DNA from: Diplonema papillatum
Taxonomy: Eukaryota; Euglenozoa; Diplonemea; Diplonemida; Diplonemidae
Length of the DNA: 64,000 bases
Assembly (NCBI GenBank): GCA_030068145.1
Contig: JAPJBO010000396.1
Coordinates: forward strand, 62,001-126,000
Direction: 5' to 3'
The notes below the pieces were generated by a model. That model was not told the origin of the DNA, made no database searches, and saw only the letters and a list, made by a program, of their open reading frames with translations. Position numbers and translations under genes: made by a program. Below, in pieces: positions 48,806-58,890 of the stretch (positions within the stretch are counted from its first letter, which is position 1; each line of letters opens with the position of its first letter).

Positions 48806-49024
48806 GATACTCGAGGGGCTGCCTTGTGCTTACTTCGAAGGTGGCTAGAGGGGGAGGAACAATATCAACTACAAGTGGGTATTTTTTGTTGAACGCTTAC
48901 GCCCGCCACTCAACTCAGATTCACCTTTGTTTCGTGTGGGCTACAGCACATTTACCTCCGTTGATCTTTTGCAGCTGGCAGCCTCCTCAAGTATTTCCTA
49001 CAAAGCAGGTGCTTATACAAAAGA
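48806..49024 (-). repeat. R1 solo copy, older subfamily
   Basis: AAGATACTCGAGGGGCTGCC to GGTGCTTATACAAAAGAAAA. Shares GGGGCTGCCTTGTGCTTAC and TTTTGCAGC with the copy at 6990. Confidence 0.8.
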
Positions 49025-49775
49025 AAAAGTAGAGAGAAAAGACAACAAGGACCCGTAAGTTCGCTCCCCCGTGCCACCGCGTAACCGGATGCAACCTGGG
49101 CACCTCTTTCGCATGAGGAATGACGGCGGCAAAGCACTTGAGTTTGCACATACATCTACCCGAGCACCTACGGATTTGGCGGTCACTGGCAACCTAACCC
49201 AGCAGCCAGATCTGTTGAACCATGTCTCGGTCCTCCCGGGTTGTAGACAAAACGCAAAAACTCGTACTGCGGGAAAGCCTGCGGCTCTCTGAAGATAGCG
49301 AAATGCCTCGTCTGCAACAACCTTGATTAACGCCGCGCGCTCGATGAGTTTCCTTCTTTCCTTCTGTTTCTACGTACTATCTGGTGAAACAGCAGTCAAG
49401 GGACGGAGCGGGGAAAGAAGCCCTTGCTTGAGTTTGACGCTTGCCTGACTTCGCGCAGCAGACTGGGACACCGCGTGCTTCGGGGTGGCTACCCATTCTC
49501 CCACACCAGTCAAAGCGTGGCAAAACAAGACTGATGGGCTTCGAACGTGCGTATCCTACTGGATCCAATGCTCTGTGGTCAGGTTGTATTGCTCGCCAGC
49601 ACTGAAAGACGCGTTGACCGCTGAGTCTGAAGAAGATAAGCCCCGCTGCATGAACGTTCTCCGCAGCCCACGGCGGGGGGGCCGTGTACCTTCGTCGTGA
49701 GACCACGATGGTGCCGCACTTCGCCACTCGCAGCGGGTGCCGCCGCAAGCTATCAGCGCACTCAAGAAAAGAGAA
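49025..49775. other. No recognisable gene
   Basis: Frames up to 158 codons on the minus strand (49377-49853) have no family signature and run into an R1-like repeat. Confidence 0.45.
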
Positions 49776-49972
49776 GAAATACTCAGAGGGCGCCGCCCGG
49801 TGCTTACTTCGAGCAGAGAGGCGCGAGAGAACTGGGGTGAAGCACACCTTCAAGTCTGCGCCCTCCCAATCCTACCAGAGCTTCGTGCGGCTTGTAGGAC
49901 ATTTCTTCTTTTGTGATTTGCAACGGGCGGCTTCCTCGGGTACCTCCAAAGCAAGTGCCCATTAAAAAAGAA
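49776..49972 (-). repeat. R1-like diverged copy
   Basis: GAAATACTCAGAGGGCGCCGC, GTGCTTACTTCGAGCAG, TTTTGTGATTTGCAACGGGCGG and AAGTGCCCATTAAAAAAG follow R1 order with heavy divergence. Confidence 0.55.
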
Positions 49973-50149
49973 AGGGGAAAAAAAAAGGGGGGGGTGGAGG
50001 TGGAAGGCGATCGCTGCCGTCCGAGTAAACGGCAGGGAAGTCTTCGGGGCTGAAAAGAAAAAAAGAGAGAGAGAGAGAGAGAGACGAGTTAGAGTGCAGG
50101 GACCATCTCTCCGAGGAGTATCCGGTCGCCCCACTACTATCCCGTACTA

Positions 50150-53100
50150 CTACGGCGGGCGCAAGTCGTTGCGCCGTGGGCGCGGAGCGAGCCGTGGCCC
50201 TGTCAAAGATGATTGTTGCACCGATGGTGGCGCAGCCGGGGGCGTTCTGACTGGCGGACGAGACCGCCTGGCAGGCGTGTGTTGGCACGTTGTTTCGCGG
50301 GCTCTCCTCCTTTTGGCAATAGCCCGCCCTATGGCGGCGGCTAGCATCTTGACAGAGAATCTCAACTCCCACTGAACATAGGGTACGTCGTGCGGATATT
50401 CAGGCACGGCATCGTTCCAGCTGTTACGGGCGCAAATTGTTTCCAGCTTGCCCAACATCCACTCGGTCTTCCGTCCAGCCGCAAAGCGTGGGCGGTGGGT
50501 ACAACCCGGCATAGCCGGCGCACCAAAACAGCGGAGGGAACAGACCCCCTGCCGCCACTTCCCAGGGAAGGAGGCGACTCCTGAGTCGGCGCAGCACAGG
50601 TCGTTGATAGCTCGCATAAGGTACCCAATTTGCAGCCCCTTCTCGGCGAAGGTTCTCCCTGGGAGCTTCGAACGCGTAAATGCCTCAAAATCAAGCGCGA
50701 GTTCCACGCCTGTCGTCGGGAGAGGGTTGGAGCTGACCCATGATAGACTCCGCAGCCAGAAGACCAACGTCGCTGCGAAGCGGGTTCCGATGTTGGTCGT
50801 TAGCAACTTACGACTGTCCGTTGCTAAGTGTACGTCGTATTTCGTCGACGCACCTGAGGCGAGTTCCCAAGGGCGTGTTGCCGCAAGGCTCCGCTGCGCC
50901 TGCGCCATCTCGATTGAGATCGTACCGATCAGCCTCTGGATCTTCTCCAGGAGGTCAGGAGGGGTCCCGTAGGGGGGTATCCCTCTAATGCACAAGCACT
51001 GGGGCATGTCCCGGACCATCGCCTCAGCAATGCAAAACCGGGATCGCAGCTCGTTCCATCTACAACCTGGGCCCGGACATTGCCAGTAGTAATGCCACAG
51101 GGTCCCCGTCGCACCGCTGTCGCAGAACTCGCAGTCGCCGCTCCCCGAACCCCACTTCCTGCGGCACCATTCCCGTGAGTACACCGCTCCCCCAATACAT
51201 CGACTGATCGCGGAACTCAATTTGTGGTCCGTCGCGCGGTTCAGCCAAAGCCGATTCATGGCACGTACGTCCACCCCTCCTTCGATTCCGTCAAATCCTT
51301 GTCTCTGTGTGGTCAAGTAACGCCACGCGCGCAGACGCAGGCCCTCACGAAAGAGGTGTGGGGCTTCTTTACCGAGTAGCGACACGGGAGTCCCGTCGAA
51401 AGACAGGGACTGGAAGCTGTGCTGCGTGGCCCGTAGGAATCTTATCTCCCGCAGAAGATTAGCCATAAGACCTACGGGACCCTTGATAGACGAGTCGGCT
51501 CCCACGCGAAGGAGAGCGTCCATCCTCACCCGAAACCTCTCTTTCCCGTATTGTTTCACGAACGTGCGGAATAAGCTGAAACCTGAGGCGCATGCCGGAT
51601 CACACAGGTGTGCTTTTGCAACCAGGGAGAGAACCGCAAGAGGGCTCTTCGCCCGGTTAGATCGAGGGATCACGCAAGCGGAGAGTGCCGTTCGGAGCGT
51701 TGAGCTGTTGACGAAGCCACCTGTTGTATTCGTGCAGTAGGCCGCCCCGTAATACGCGGAGGCTGCGATCGTCTGCATTATGCGGAACTTCGTGCGATGC
51801 ATGAGCGGCGCCGCCTCAAGTCTGGCCGCGGCCTCGACCGTGGCGTTGGCCCTGCGGTTGTCAACGGGTCCCTCTGTGCCCAGGGGGACACCCAAAACCT
51901 TCACTATTTTGCTCGATCGAATTATTTTGCGACCGATCACGAGGCGAGGAGGCTCTGGGGACGTCGAGAAGGAGACCGACTTGTCCTCGTTGAGGGCAAA
52001 GCCTGTCAGGCTGTCGAACACCTCTGTGGTTCGAATTCCCTCTTGGAGTAGCCTCGCAAGTTGCGACAGCAGGTACAGATCGTCGGCGAACGACTTCGGA
52101 CTCACCCGAGCTCGGCTGACCAAGGCCTTCGAGAGAACAGAGAGGAGCGCGTTGATCAGGACCACTGATATCGGGCAGCCCTGGAGAATTCCGTTGGTGA
52201 CAGTGAACATCTCGCCGACTCCCAAGGGGTACCGGAAGCGACGCCGCAGGTGCTTGTATATGTGGCGTAAGGGTGCCAGCACACGCTCGTGAAGCCCAAG
52301 CGCCTCCATCAAGTCGAGCACCAGGGCCTGAGGGACGCGGTCAAAGCACTTGGCAAAGTCGAGTGCGACCCCGCACAGGGGTGTACCGTTCGTCAGTGAT
52401 TCCTCTATCGACAGGGCGATATCCATGACCACGTCGTCGCAGGAGTGGCCGTGCCGGAAACCATGTTGCGACCCGTGAATCCATAGCTCTTGCCAGAGCA
52501 TGACATCCTGTAGGCGCACGCTAGCCCAGAGTCGGTATACTACGCTCGAGACAGTAATCGGACGCAGCTTCAGTGGATCACTCCCTTCTCCTTTAGGAAT
52601 TAAGGTGACCATTGCGTCCAGGACTCCGTCGGGCCAGAAGCCGGTTTCCTCTACCTCGTTGAGCACCGCGACAAAGCTTTCCAGGATTGCATTCGGCAGA
52701 ACGGCGATTTCACGCATGCGCCAGCCGTCGACACCGCAAGACGTCTGTACGCTCTTCTTTTTCGCCACCTGACGAAGCCGCTCGGCCGTGATCGGATTTA
52801 GATTGCATGGGTGTTGCGTGATAAAGTCTTTGTACTCCTGGAAGAAAGGGGCAAACTCGGGTTCCCTCTTCTCGGCGTACATGCGGAGCACTGGATCCCA
52901 ACTCCTCCTCACCAACGCGTCAACTTCTGCCAAGTTCGCAGTGAGCCGCCCATCGGCCCCAGTTACAAACGATAACCCCGATGGCGCGTCTTTCTTCACC
53001 CAAGCGAACGATTCCTTCCCCAGGGGGTCGCGAAGCTCCCGCTGACTCCTCGCGCTCTTCAGGTATCTCGAAGTTAGCGTGCTATGCGCCAGGTCACGAC

Positions 53101-54529
53101 ACAGTCCTGAGACGGTAAACGCGAGGCCTCTTCCGATTTTCGCTGACGGCGGCTCGGGTGGCAGAGCACACTTCCCATCCGTGCGCAGCAACACGAAACT
53201 TCGAAAGGAGCGTATTTTCGTCCACTGTCCCTCAAGCTGGAAGGGCAAAGGGCCAGGGGAGACGATTGTGCTTTCCCATTTGGCTCTGGCGGCTGCGTAC
53301 TCCCGTATGCGCCCAAGGAGACACCTGGCTCTCTTCAAAGAAGCTGTATCGGCTCCCGCACCTTCAGGGGACGGCCTCGCCGATACTCGCTGAGAGTTCA
53401 ATTCCCGACGTACGCCACGGCCACAGTACCCGGTTAGGTTGCCTTCGATTCCGGATTTGAGGATGAGGTACTCTTCCGCAGCTCGCGAAGTCCGTTGCCA
53501 GAGGAAGTTCACCCGGGGGCTACCTTCGAGCCCGGGGGGGCAAGGGTCCCCGAGGCGGTACTTCTCAGAGACGTTCCGGAGGGCATTCGGGTCGTCCAGG
53601 CCGCTCAGCCCGGTGCTTGGAATTGCCCGGGGGTACCGGAGTACCGGGTTCAGTTGTTGGAATACTGCAAGATTAAAGGTGGCTCGGACCGCCTTGTGCG
53701 TAGGGAGGCCGGCTTCGAAAGTCTCCACGCGACCGAGAGCGGCAGAAGCGACTTCGTTGGTGAGAAGAAGGTCGATGCGTGACGGCTGACCGTGGTAACA
53801 TGTAAACTCTGCAGGACTTCCCAGGGCTTCAGCTTGCAGCTCGGCAGAGTCCGACCAGCCGTTGCGCAAGGCGAATCGGAGCGCCGGGGAACCGAGGGGG
53901 GTCGTGTTGAAATCGCCGGCGGCGACAAGGGGCACAGCACCCAAGCGCTGGCGCAATCCCCACAGGGATCCCTCGATCAACCTTTCCCGCTCGGGTTTTT
54001 CGGAAATGCCACAGTGACCGTACAATGACACCACGTGTACGGCTCCTTTACCTACACCTGTCGCGACACGTACATGCAAGAAGCGGGCCGATTCGTAGGC
54101 ACGTTGCTCGGCTGCGTCAAAAGGCTCGACGATACATGCAGGCAAGCCTTTCTTGACGAAAATCGCGACTCCTGCACTACCTCCTGTAACCTGGGATGGG
54201 ACGCTGTTGCCGCACTTCCGCCCAACACAGCAGCTGCCGAAGAAGGGTTGCCATACATCAAGGGCGCCGGCTTGTTTCAGGGCCATCCGGATACTTCTCT
54301 GCCCGGCACTCGTCAACTTCGTTTCTTGAACACAGATGATGTCCGCCGCTATGCAGATGAGGAGGTACAGGTTCTTCATCAAGGACGTGACATTTATAGT
54401 CACAATTCGAATTGGTGGAGGGCCAGGGTTGGGTTCGATACCTTGAGTCACGAGAAGCGCGTACGCTACGAGGGCCAGATAGAACTCTCTCGTCGGCTGG
54501 GGGGACAAATCGTTGGCGTGGATCACCAT
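50150..54529 (-). CDS. LINE ORF2: endonuclease-reverse transcriptase, 1459 residues
   Basis: It nicks target DNA and reverse-transcribes the element RNA there. Residues 1-37 are hydrophobic and end in GIEPNPGP (30-37), close to a 2A-type D-x-E-x-NPGP motif. APE endonuclease covers 40-285: N46, E69 in VQETKL, Y170 in SLYGHCG, D206/N208 in AGDFN, D253 in SRIDLLL, H278 in LPTHKAV. RT covers about 590-960: LIPKGEG, HGFRHGHSCDD, LDFAKCFD with D724, GILQGCPIS, FADD at 814-817, FALNEDKS. Further on come a CEFCDSGATGTLWHYYWQC zinc-binding motif and a C-terminal domain (RTFAEKG ... CSLRCFGAPAMPG ... RPRFAAG). No RNase H is seen. The start ATG overlaps the ORF1 stop as ATGGTGA, pointing to termination-reinitiation. 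The tail is basic and Pro-rich. Confidence 0.92.
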   Translation of the reverse strand: MVIHANDLSPQPTREFYLALVAYALLVTQGIEPNPGPPPIRIVTINVTSLMKNLYLLICIAADIICVQETKLTSAGQRSIRMALKQAGALDVWQPFFGSCCVGRKCGNSVPSQVTGGSAGVAIFVKKGLPACIVEPFDAAEQRAYESARFLHVRVATGVGKGAVHVVSLYGHCGISEKPERERLIEGSLWGLRQRLGAVPLVAAGDFNTTPLGSPALRFALRNGWSDSAELQAEALGSPAEFTCYHGQPSRIDLLLTNEVASAALGRVETFEAGLPTHKAVRATFNLAVFQQLNPVLRYPRAIPSTGLSGLDDPNALRNVSEKYRLGDPCPPGLEGSPRVNFLWQRTSRAAEEYLILKSGIEGNLTGYCGRGVRRELNSQRVSARPSPEGAGADTASLKRARCLLGRIREYAAARAKWESTIVSPGPLPFQLEGQWTKIRSFRSFVLLRTDGKCALPPEPPSAKIGRGLAFTVSGLCRDLAHSTLTSRYLKSARSQRELRDPLGKESFAWVKKDAPSGLSFVTGADGRLTANLAEVDALVRRSWDPVLRMYAEKREPEFAPFFQEYKDFITQHPCNLNPITAERLRQVAKKKSVQTSCGVDGWRMREIAVLPNAILESFVAVLNEVEETGFWPDGVLDAMVTLIPKGEGSDPLKLRPITVSSVVYRLWASVRLQDVMLWQELWIHGSQHGFRHGHSCDDVVMDIALSIEESLTNGTPLCGVALDFAKCFDRVPQALVLDLMEALGLHERVLAPLRHIYKHLRRRFRYPLGVGEMFTVTNGILQGCPISVVLINALLSVLSKALVSRARVSPKSFADDLYLLSQLARLLQEGIRTTEVFDSLTGFALNEDKSVSFSTSPEPPRLVIGRKIIRSSKIVKVLGVPLGTEGPVDNRRANATVEAAARLEAAPLMHRTKFRIMQTIAASAYYGAAYCTNTTGGFVNSSTLRTALSACVIPRSNRAKSPLAVLSLVAKAHLCDPACASGFSLFRTFVKQYGKERFRVRMDALLRVGADSSIKGPVGLMANLLREIRFLRATQHSFQSLSFDGTPVSLLGKEAPHLFREGLRLRAWRYLTTQRQGFDGIEGGVDVRAMNRLWLNRATDHKLSSAISRCIGGAVYSREWCRRKWGSGSGDCEFCDSGATGTLWHYYWQCPGPGCRWNELRSRFCIAEAMVRDMPQCLCIRGIPPYGTPPDLLEKIQRLIGTISIEMAQAQRSLAATRPWELASGASTKYDVHLATDSRKLLTTNIGTRFAATLVFWLRSLSWVSSNPLPTTGVELALDFEAFTRSKLPGRTFAEKGLQIGYLMRAINDLCCADSGVASFPGKWRQGVCSLRCFGAPAMPGCTHRPRFAAGRKTEWMLGKLETICARNSWNDAVPEYPHDVPYVQWELRFSVKMLAAAIGRAIAKRRRARETTCQHTPARRSRPPVRTPPAAPPSVQQSSLTGPRLAPRPRRNDLRPP

Positions 54530-56325
54530 TGTGACTCCGGGGGGGGGACGTCGGCGGTCGCCTGCGCGGGCGAGGGAGATGAAGTTGGCGGCGTGGCCCG
54601 CGACTTAGTCCAGCATGCGTGACAGATTGCAGCCTGGCAGGGGCCGTGCGCGCAAAGCCGCTTGGCTTGTCCGACCTGCATGCCTTTGGCGCAGACCACG
54701 CAGAGGAAAGCTTCGGCGTTCGAGTGTGCTTCCTGCCAGCTGGTGTGCCGGCAGTCGGTGACCATGTTGTCCTTGCCGTCCACCCGTGCTAGCTTTTCCT
54801 GGGACTCAGTTGTCTCATCCTCTGTGCGTCCCCTCTTTTGGCCCGGAGACGGCTCGGGCCGTTCGTTGAGGCTAGCGAAGAACTCGGGTGGGAGTTTGAC
54901 CTTCTCCCGCTGACACTGCGTGGAGAATCCCTTCCGTTGCCTCGCGTCAGTGGAGCGGTCGTATTTCCTTATCGAAATAGACGCGCGATCGAGCCGGAAG
55001 AACACGGGTGCAGGTGGGCCCGTGTCGGCGATGACGATGCACACGGTCTTACCTTGTCGCTTGAAGGCCCCGGCTTGTTCGACCTTCCAGCCGGCAGCAG
55101 CGCAGGCGGCAAGGAGGTCGGTCGCGTGTTCCGAAGCGCACGCGGTGGTGACCACGTATTTGTCGCCACGCAGTTGGCGCTTCGACAGCTTTTTTCCGAC
55201 CGCGGATTCGGTGGCGGCAACGTGTTCCGGGGTCGTCCGAATGCCGAAGACACCCGTCTTTGTGCCCGCGATTACCCCGAACGTATTCGGAGTCAGTGCC
55301 GCCAGCCGTCGCGCCTCTTCAAGGGTGCAGTCACTCACCCACACCGCCGGCATGGTGTCCGTCCCGTTGACGAAGGACAAGGCCTTCCAGAATGTTCCGG
55401 CTTTGCCGGAGCTCCGCAGCAGCTTCTGCACGTCAACGATCGGGACGCGCACGCTCACCTCACACACCCCCTGCCGGCGGTGCACCTTTGTGAACACTGC
55501 GCTCCAATCCATGCGCAGTCCTTCCGCTTCTGCGGCCTTCTTCGCCATAATCCGCACAGATTGTGCGGCCTTCATCGCGGTATCCCAGGTGGCCGCGTGG
55601 ACGTAGGCGGCGCGCACCTGGAACAGGCAAACCTGTGTCGTCGGCTGGAGGGTGTCGACTGCTTTGCAATGCACCGTGGGCAGGGCCAGGTTTTGGAACC
55701 GCGACCATACGTCCTGATGACCGCCGTCAGACAAGGTGACGAGGTGCCTCACCGAACCGTCCCACGGAACGCTGCAGACGACGGCAACCTTCGCTTCGGG
55801 GTAAACCGCGACGGTGTCGAGGGCCGCACCCCATGCGGATTCCGCATCTTCGACACTTGCAGCCACGAGTAGGCCGCCCTTTCCGCTCCTCAACTCGTCG
55901 GTAGACCCGACCTTCGCCACTTGCCAGTCATGGAAGACCATACTGGCCTTCGGACGGGTGCGGCGCGTCCTCTCCGACCACGTGCTAGGCACCTGCGGTT
56001 GCTTCGTCGATGTAGAGCGGCGCATCCTTTCCGCCCATGAATCTTCGGTGGAGGGGTCCGGTCGCTTCTCGGATACCGGTCGCTTATCGGACACCGAACG
56101 CTTCTCGGATACCGGAGGTCGAGCCTCATGTGCCCCGGAGCCATGCGTCGAAGGGGGCGCGGGTTTCTGGGCGCCAAGCGGTGCGGGCGACGATCCGGCC
56201 ATCCCTGTCTCGACCAAGGACAGGATGACGTCTAAGATAGACAGCAGTTGCTGCCTCGTCTTTTTGTCATGGCACTTCCCAGCCAAGGCGGATGCCCTGG
56301 CGATCAGTGCGTCGACGTCATCCAT
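54523..56325 (-). CDS. LINE ORF1: nucleic-acid-binding protein with C-terminal zinc finger, 600 residues
   Basis: The protein starts MDDVDALIARASALAGKCHD. Residues 1-45 look helical. About 50-130 is a Pro/Ser/Arg linker with three hexamer repeats (VSEKRS, VSDKRP, VSEKRP). About 130-480 is an ordered region with possible RRM-like folds (TFGVIAGTKTGVFGIRTTPEH to KTVCIVIAD). The end carries a Cys/His cluster (LCVVCAKG, RLCAHGPCQAAICHACW) that fits a RING- or PHD-like treble clef (C-x2-C, C-x-H-x2-C, C-x2-C) rather than the CCHC knuckle common in LINE ORF1. It likely coats the element RNA. Ends ESQW, the last codon being shared with the ORF2 start. Both strands are open here; the minus frame is chosen for its linkage to ORF2 and the Cys cluster. 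Confidence 0.85.
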   Translation of the reverse strand: MDDVDALIARASALAGKCHDKKTRQQLLSILDVILSLVETGMAGSSPAPLGAQKPAPPSTHGSGAHEARPPVSEKRSVSDKRPVSEKRPDPSTEDSWAERMRRSTSTKQPQVPSTWSERTRRTRPKASMVFHDWQVAKVGSTDELRSGKGGLLVAASVEDAESAWGAALDTVAVYPEAKVAVVCSVPWDGSVRHLVTLSDGGHQDVWSRFQNLALPTVHCKAVDTLQPTTQVCLFQVRAAYVHAATWDTAMKAAQSVRIMAKKAAEAEGLRMDWSAVFTKVHRRQGVCEVSVRVPIVDVQKLLRSSGKAGTFWKALSFVNGTDTMPAVWVSDCTLEEARRLAALTPNTFGVIAGTKTGVFGIRTTPEHVAATESAVGKKLSKRQLRGDKYVVTTACASEHATDLLAACAAAGWKVEQAGAFKRQGKTVCIVIADTGPPAPVFFRLDRASISIRKYDRSTDARQRKGFSTQCQREKVKLPPEFFASLNERPEPSPGQKRGRTEDETTESQEKLARVDGKDNMVTDCRHTSWQEAHSNAEAFLCVVCAKGMQVGQAKRLCAHGPCQAAICHACWTKSRATPPTSSPSPAQATADVPPPESQW

Positions 56326-58003
56326 ACTCGAATGAGAGCGGGGATGGACCCCCCTTCACGCTTCTCTTAGCTGATACTTATACTCGTTCTCTCTTTTTCT
56401 GATCTGATATCCCACCACTTCTTTTTTCTTCACCCGAGGTGTTTCCGGGCAGAACCCGGAGCCGCTTTCCTTCAAGGGTAGCCACGGCAAGCCACCAATA
56501 AAGTACAGAAAAAGATGATACGCCCCTCCTCCAAACTGTCCGCCTGTCTATTCTTACTGGCCCCGTCTGCTGTCGTCGTCGTGTGGTGTATAGTCGAAGG
56601 CAGAAAAGGCGAGGGATCGATAGCTATCGGAAGCTACGATGTTTCGGAGTATAGCAATGTGGGTACCCATCTTGTGTACAGGTGTAGCGTGCGTGTCCGT
56701 ATACAGAAGCTGTCGTTCGAGCTGATTTCACAGCAAAGGGGCTGACTGGCAAGCCGCAAGGGAATGACGACCCATCCAGTCCAAAATGGCACTGGGCTCA
56801 CACCGTGCCCAATGCAGCATCACCGTGCAAGAGATTGTATTGGACAAGCTTTAGAACCTGTGTGGGGATCTAAATCGGAGTTGCCAACCTCCTCGCGGTG
56901 GTCCCCGCCCACTGTGCGCAAGCACGGCTAATGGCAACACGTGCACAGTGCGCTGCTCAGGGTAGTAGAAGGCCCGTCAGTAGTCCCGAGGGACGATAGT
57001 AGTACAAACCTGTGTCGACGTCCGTCAGGAGAAATGCCCCTCGGTAACCCCTCAAGGGCCCCCCACTGCCAAGCACGTGGTCGGCTCATTGACGCCCTGT
57101 GGGTGGGTCACTGCTCAAGACCGCGAAAGCTTGCTGTCAGTCGGGCCGGCTTTTCCACGTCCGGAGGCGGGAGTGCCCCGTGCGTTGTGACTTCTCCGAT
57201 GGGCAACCAGGTGTGACACCCCAACAGCTCCACGGACCAGCCACTGCTGGAAAGGCATTGTGGCGGTCGGCGGCGCATGCAGTACGCACCTGTATAACAT
57301 GTGCCGCGTCGCAGGTAGCACAAACCGAAGAAGCCCGTGCGGCAGGGAGTGGAGACGAGGTGATGGGAAGCGCGAAGCAAACCAGCCCGGACGGACCAGC
57401 AAGACCCAAGACCAGGCGACCAAGAGAAGGAGGGGGACGCGACCCAGAGACCCGGGCTGAGAAGCCTGGAGCTAGTGTGATGGACCTTTCTTCGGAGGGG
57501 CTCACGCACTCAAAGTCCGACTTTTACGCACCCGTATCACATGTGCCGTACACAGCCATGATAGTGACAATAGGGTAACCCCGAGGGCTCCTCGCGCTAC
57601 GGACACCGTGACTAATAACTCCGTGGAGTGCCCACTTCGGGCAAGCTCGCAATCGCAGACGACAGCAGCTGGCAGAAGGAGGGTGGTAGAACTGGCGCTA
57701 TTGCCGAAGGTTGGCGCCGGTGGTGATGATGCTGATGGTACTTGGGACTTCGGCTCTTAGCACTTCCATATCATGTCGATCGTCAGCAGACGCAACCTCG
57801 TCGCACGTCCTCCTGCTGGTAATATTTGCTAACAGACGGGAACAAGAGTTAGAATAGAGCACCTACTGTCGTCTTTTTTCACCGACGAAAAAGACGGAAA
57901 AAGACGGGGGGCGTCCCTACCTGCCCCGCCTGAAAGCGACCTGAGCTCAACTACGCGGCGATTACACTCAAGTATTTCCTACAAAGCACGAAGAAGAAGA
58001 AAA
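56326..58003. other. LINE leader, then no recognisable gene
   Basis: 56326 to about 56460 is the presumed LINE 5' leader. At 57099-57578 a GC-rich plus frame (159 codons) has a CPVRCDF...CITC pattern but no family I can name. Two blocks ending TATAACATGTGCCGCGTCG and TATCACATGTGCCGTACAC (57295, 57535) are related, hinting at an old element. Otherwise nothing is seen. Confidence 0.35.
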
Positions 58004-58217
58004 AGATTGATTTGTTCTTCGCTTACACCACCGTGTGTTGTTTTCTCACTCAGGACTTTTGACCTGTTGTGTTTGTGTGATTTGTCGTGTAGGGGTAGAC
58101 CCGCATGACGGCTCACGTCCGTTCAACACGTGGTTCGGTAGTTACAGCACTTGGGATCCCTTCTGATCTTTGTCGGGCAGCATCGTCGAGCATTTCCTTT
58201 CAAGCTGGCGCTTATGT
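58004..58217 (-). repeat. R2 copy
   Basis: GATTGATTTGTTCTTCGCTTA to GGCGCTTATGTAAAAAAAG. R3 starts within 11 bp. Confidence 0.75.
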
Positions 58218-58227
58218 AAAAAAAGAA

Positions 58228-58503
58228 GAAAAGGGCCGCTCCTGGTCCAGGAACGTGACGATCAACCACAGCTTGCAAAGTTTGAGTCGGGGGCAACACA
58301 GTGCCACAACCCCGTCCGCTCTGCCCCGTGGCTGACCGTCTTGACGAGCTTGTGTTCAGCGCGAGCGCCAAGCCCCAAGGTGCGCCACGCCTTGATGCTT
58401 TAGTTTGGGAAATCGGTAGCCACTTGACCCGTAGGCCCGTGGCTCTGCAGTACCGCCGAACACGTGAAGCTTGGCTCCCGTGTAGCAGGCTTCCCCTGGT
58501 GCC
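58228..58503 (-). repeat. R3 copy
   Basis: GGGCCGCTCCTGGTCCAGGAAC to GGCTTCCCCTGGTGCC, full length. Confidence 0.85.
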
Positions 58504-58651
58504 TACAAAGCATGGACAAAAGAAAAGGAGTATTAGTAGTTTCAGCTTAGTAAGAGTTTGATCTTTACAAAGACCAGCCACAGTCAACGCCGCGTAGGTG
58601 CGGGCTTTTGATATGAATCATCACGTTTCAAACCCCCGTTTGCGCGTAGGC

Positions 58652-58890
58652 GAAGGTGTACGACCAGTTGGTGGAGAAGGCCATCAACGACGCGAAGAGC
58701 AGAGTGCTCGGGGGGGGCGTTCACGGAGGCAGTGCACCACGGGCCGCAGGTGTCGGCGGAGCAGCTCGAGAAGGTGAACTCGATGATTGAGCAGGGCAAG
58801 AAGTCCGGGAGCGGAATTGGTGTGCGGCGGGACGCAGCACTCGGGGGATGGCTACTTCGTCGAACCGACGATCTTCTCGCACGTGCCGTA
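58652..58890 (+). pseudogene. Aldehyde dehydrogenase fragment, frameshifted relic
   Basis: Three plus frames in sequence match consecutive parts of the ALDH C-terminal half: AKVYDQLVEKAINDAKSRV (58652-), HGPQVSAEQLEKVNSMIEQG (about 58738-) and CGGTQHSGDGYFVEPTIFS (about 58826-). This is the order seen in NAD(P)-dependent aldehyde dehydrogenases (Y-x-x-FVEK, GPQV-x-x-x-Q, CGG ... GYF-x-PT-x-F). At least two indels separate the pieces, the catalytic Cys region is absent, and no further ALDH sequence is found on either side. It is an isolated dead fragment. Confidence 0.75.

Larger units (their letters stand above)
50055..56460 (-). mobile_element. Full-length APE-type LINE (non-LTR retrotransposon)
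   Basis: On the minus strand: about 130 bp or more of 5' leader, ORF1 (600 codons), ORF2 (1459 codons) overlapping by 7 bases, a short 3' UTR of about 60 bp and a (TC)n-T tail. Both ORFs are fully open, so the copy may be active or recent. The 5' limit is not defined by sequence. The 3' limit is confirmed by the truncated copy at 48215-48299. Confidence 0.9.

Noticed and set aside
54838..55872. 344-codon plus-strand frame opposite LINE ORF1
   Set aside because: No domain; the minus frame continues into ORF2 with a coupled ATGGTGA overlap and a Cys cluster.
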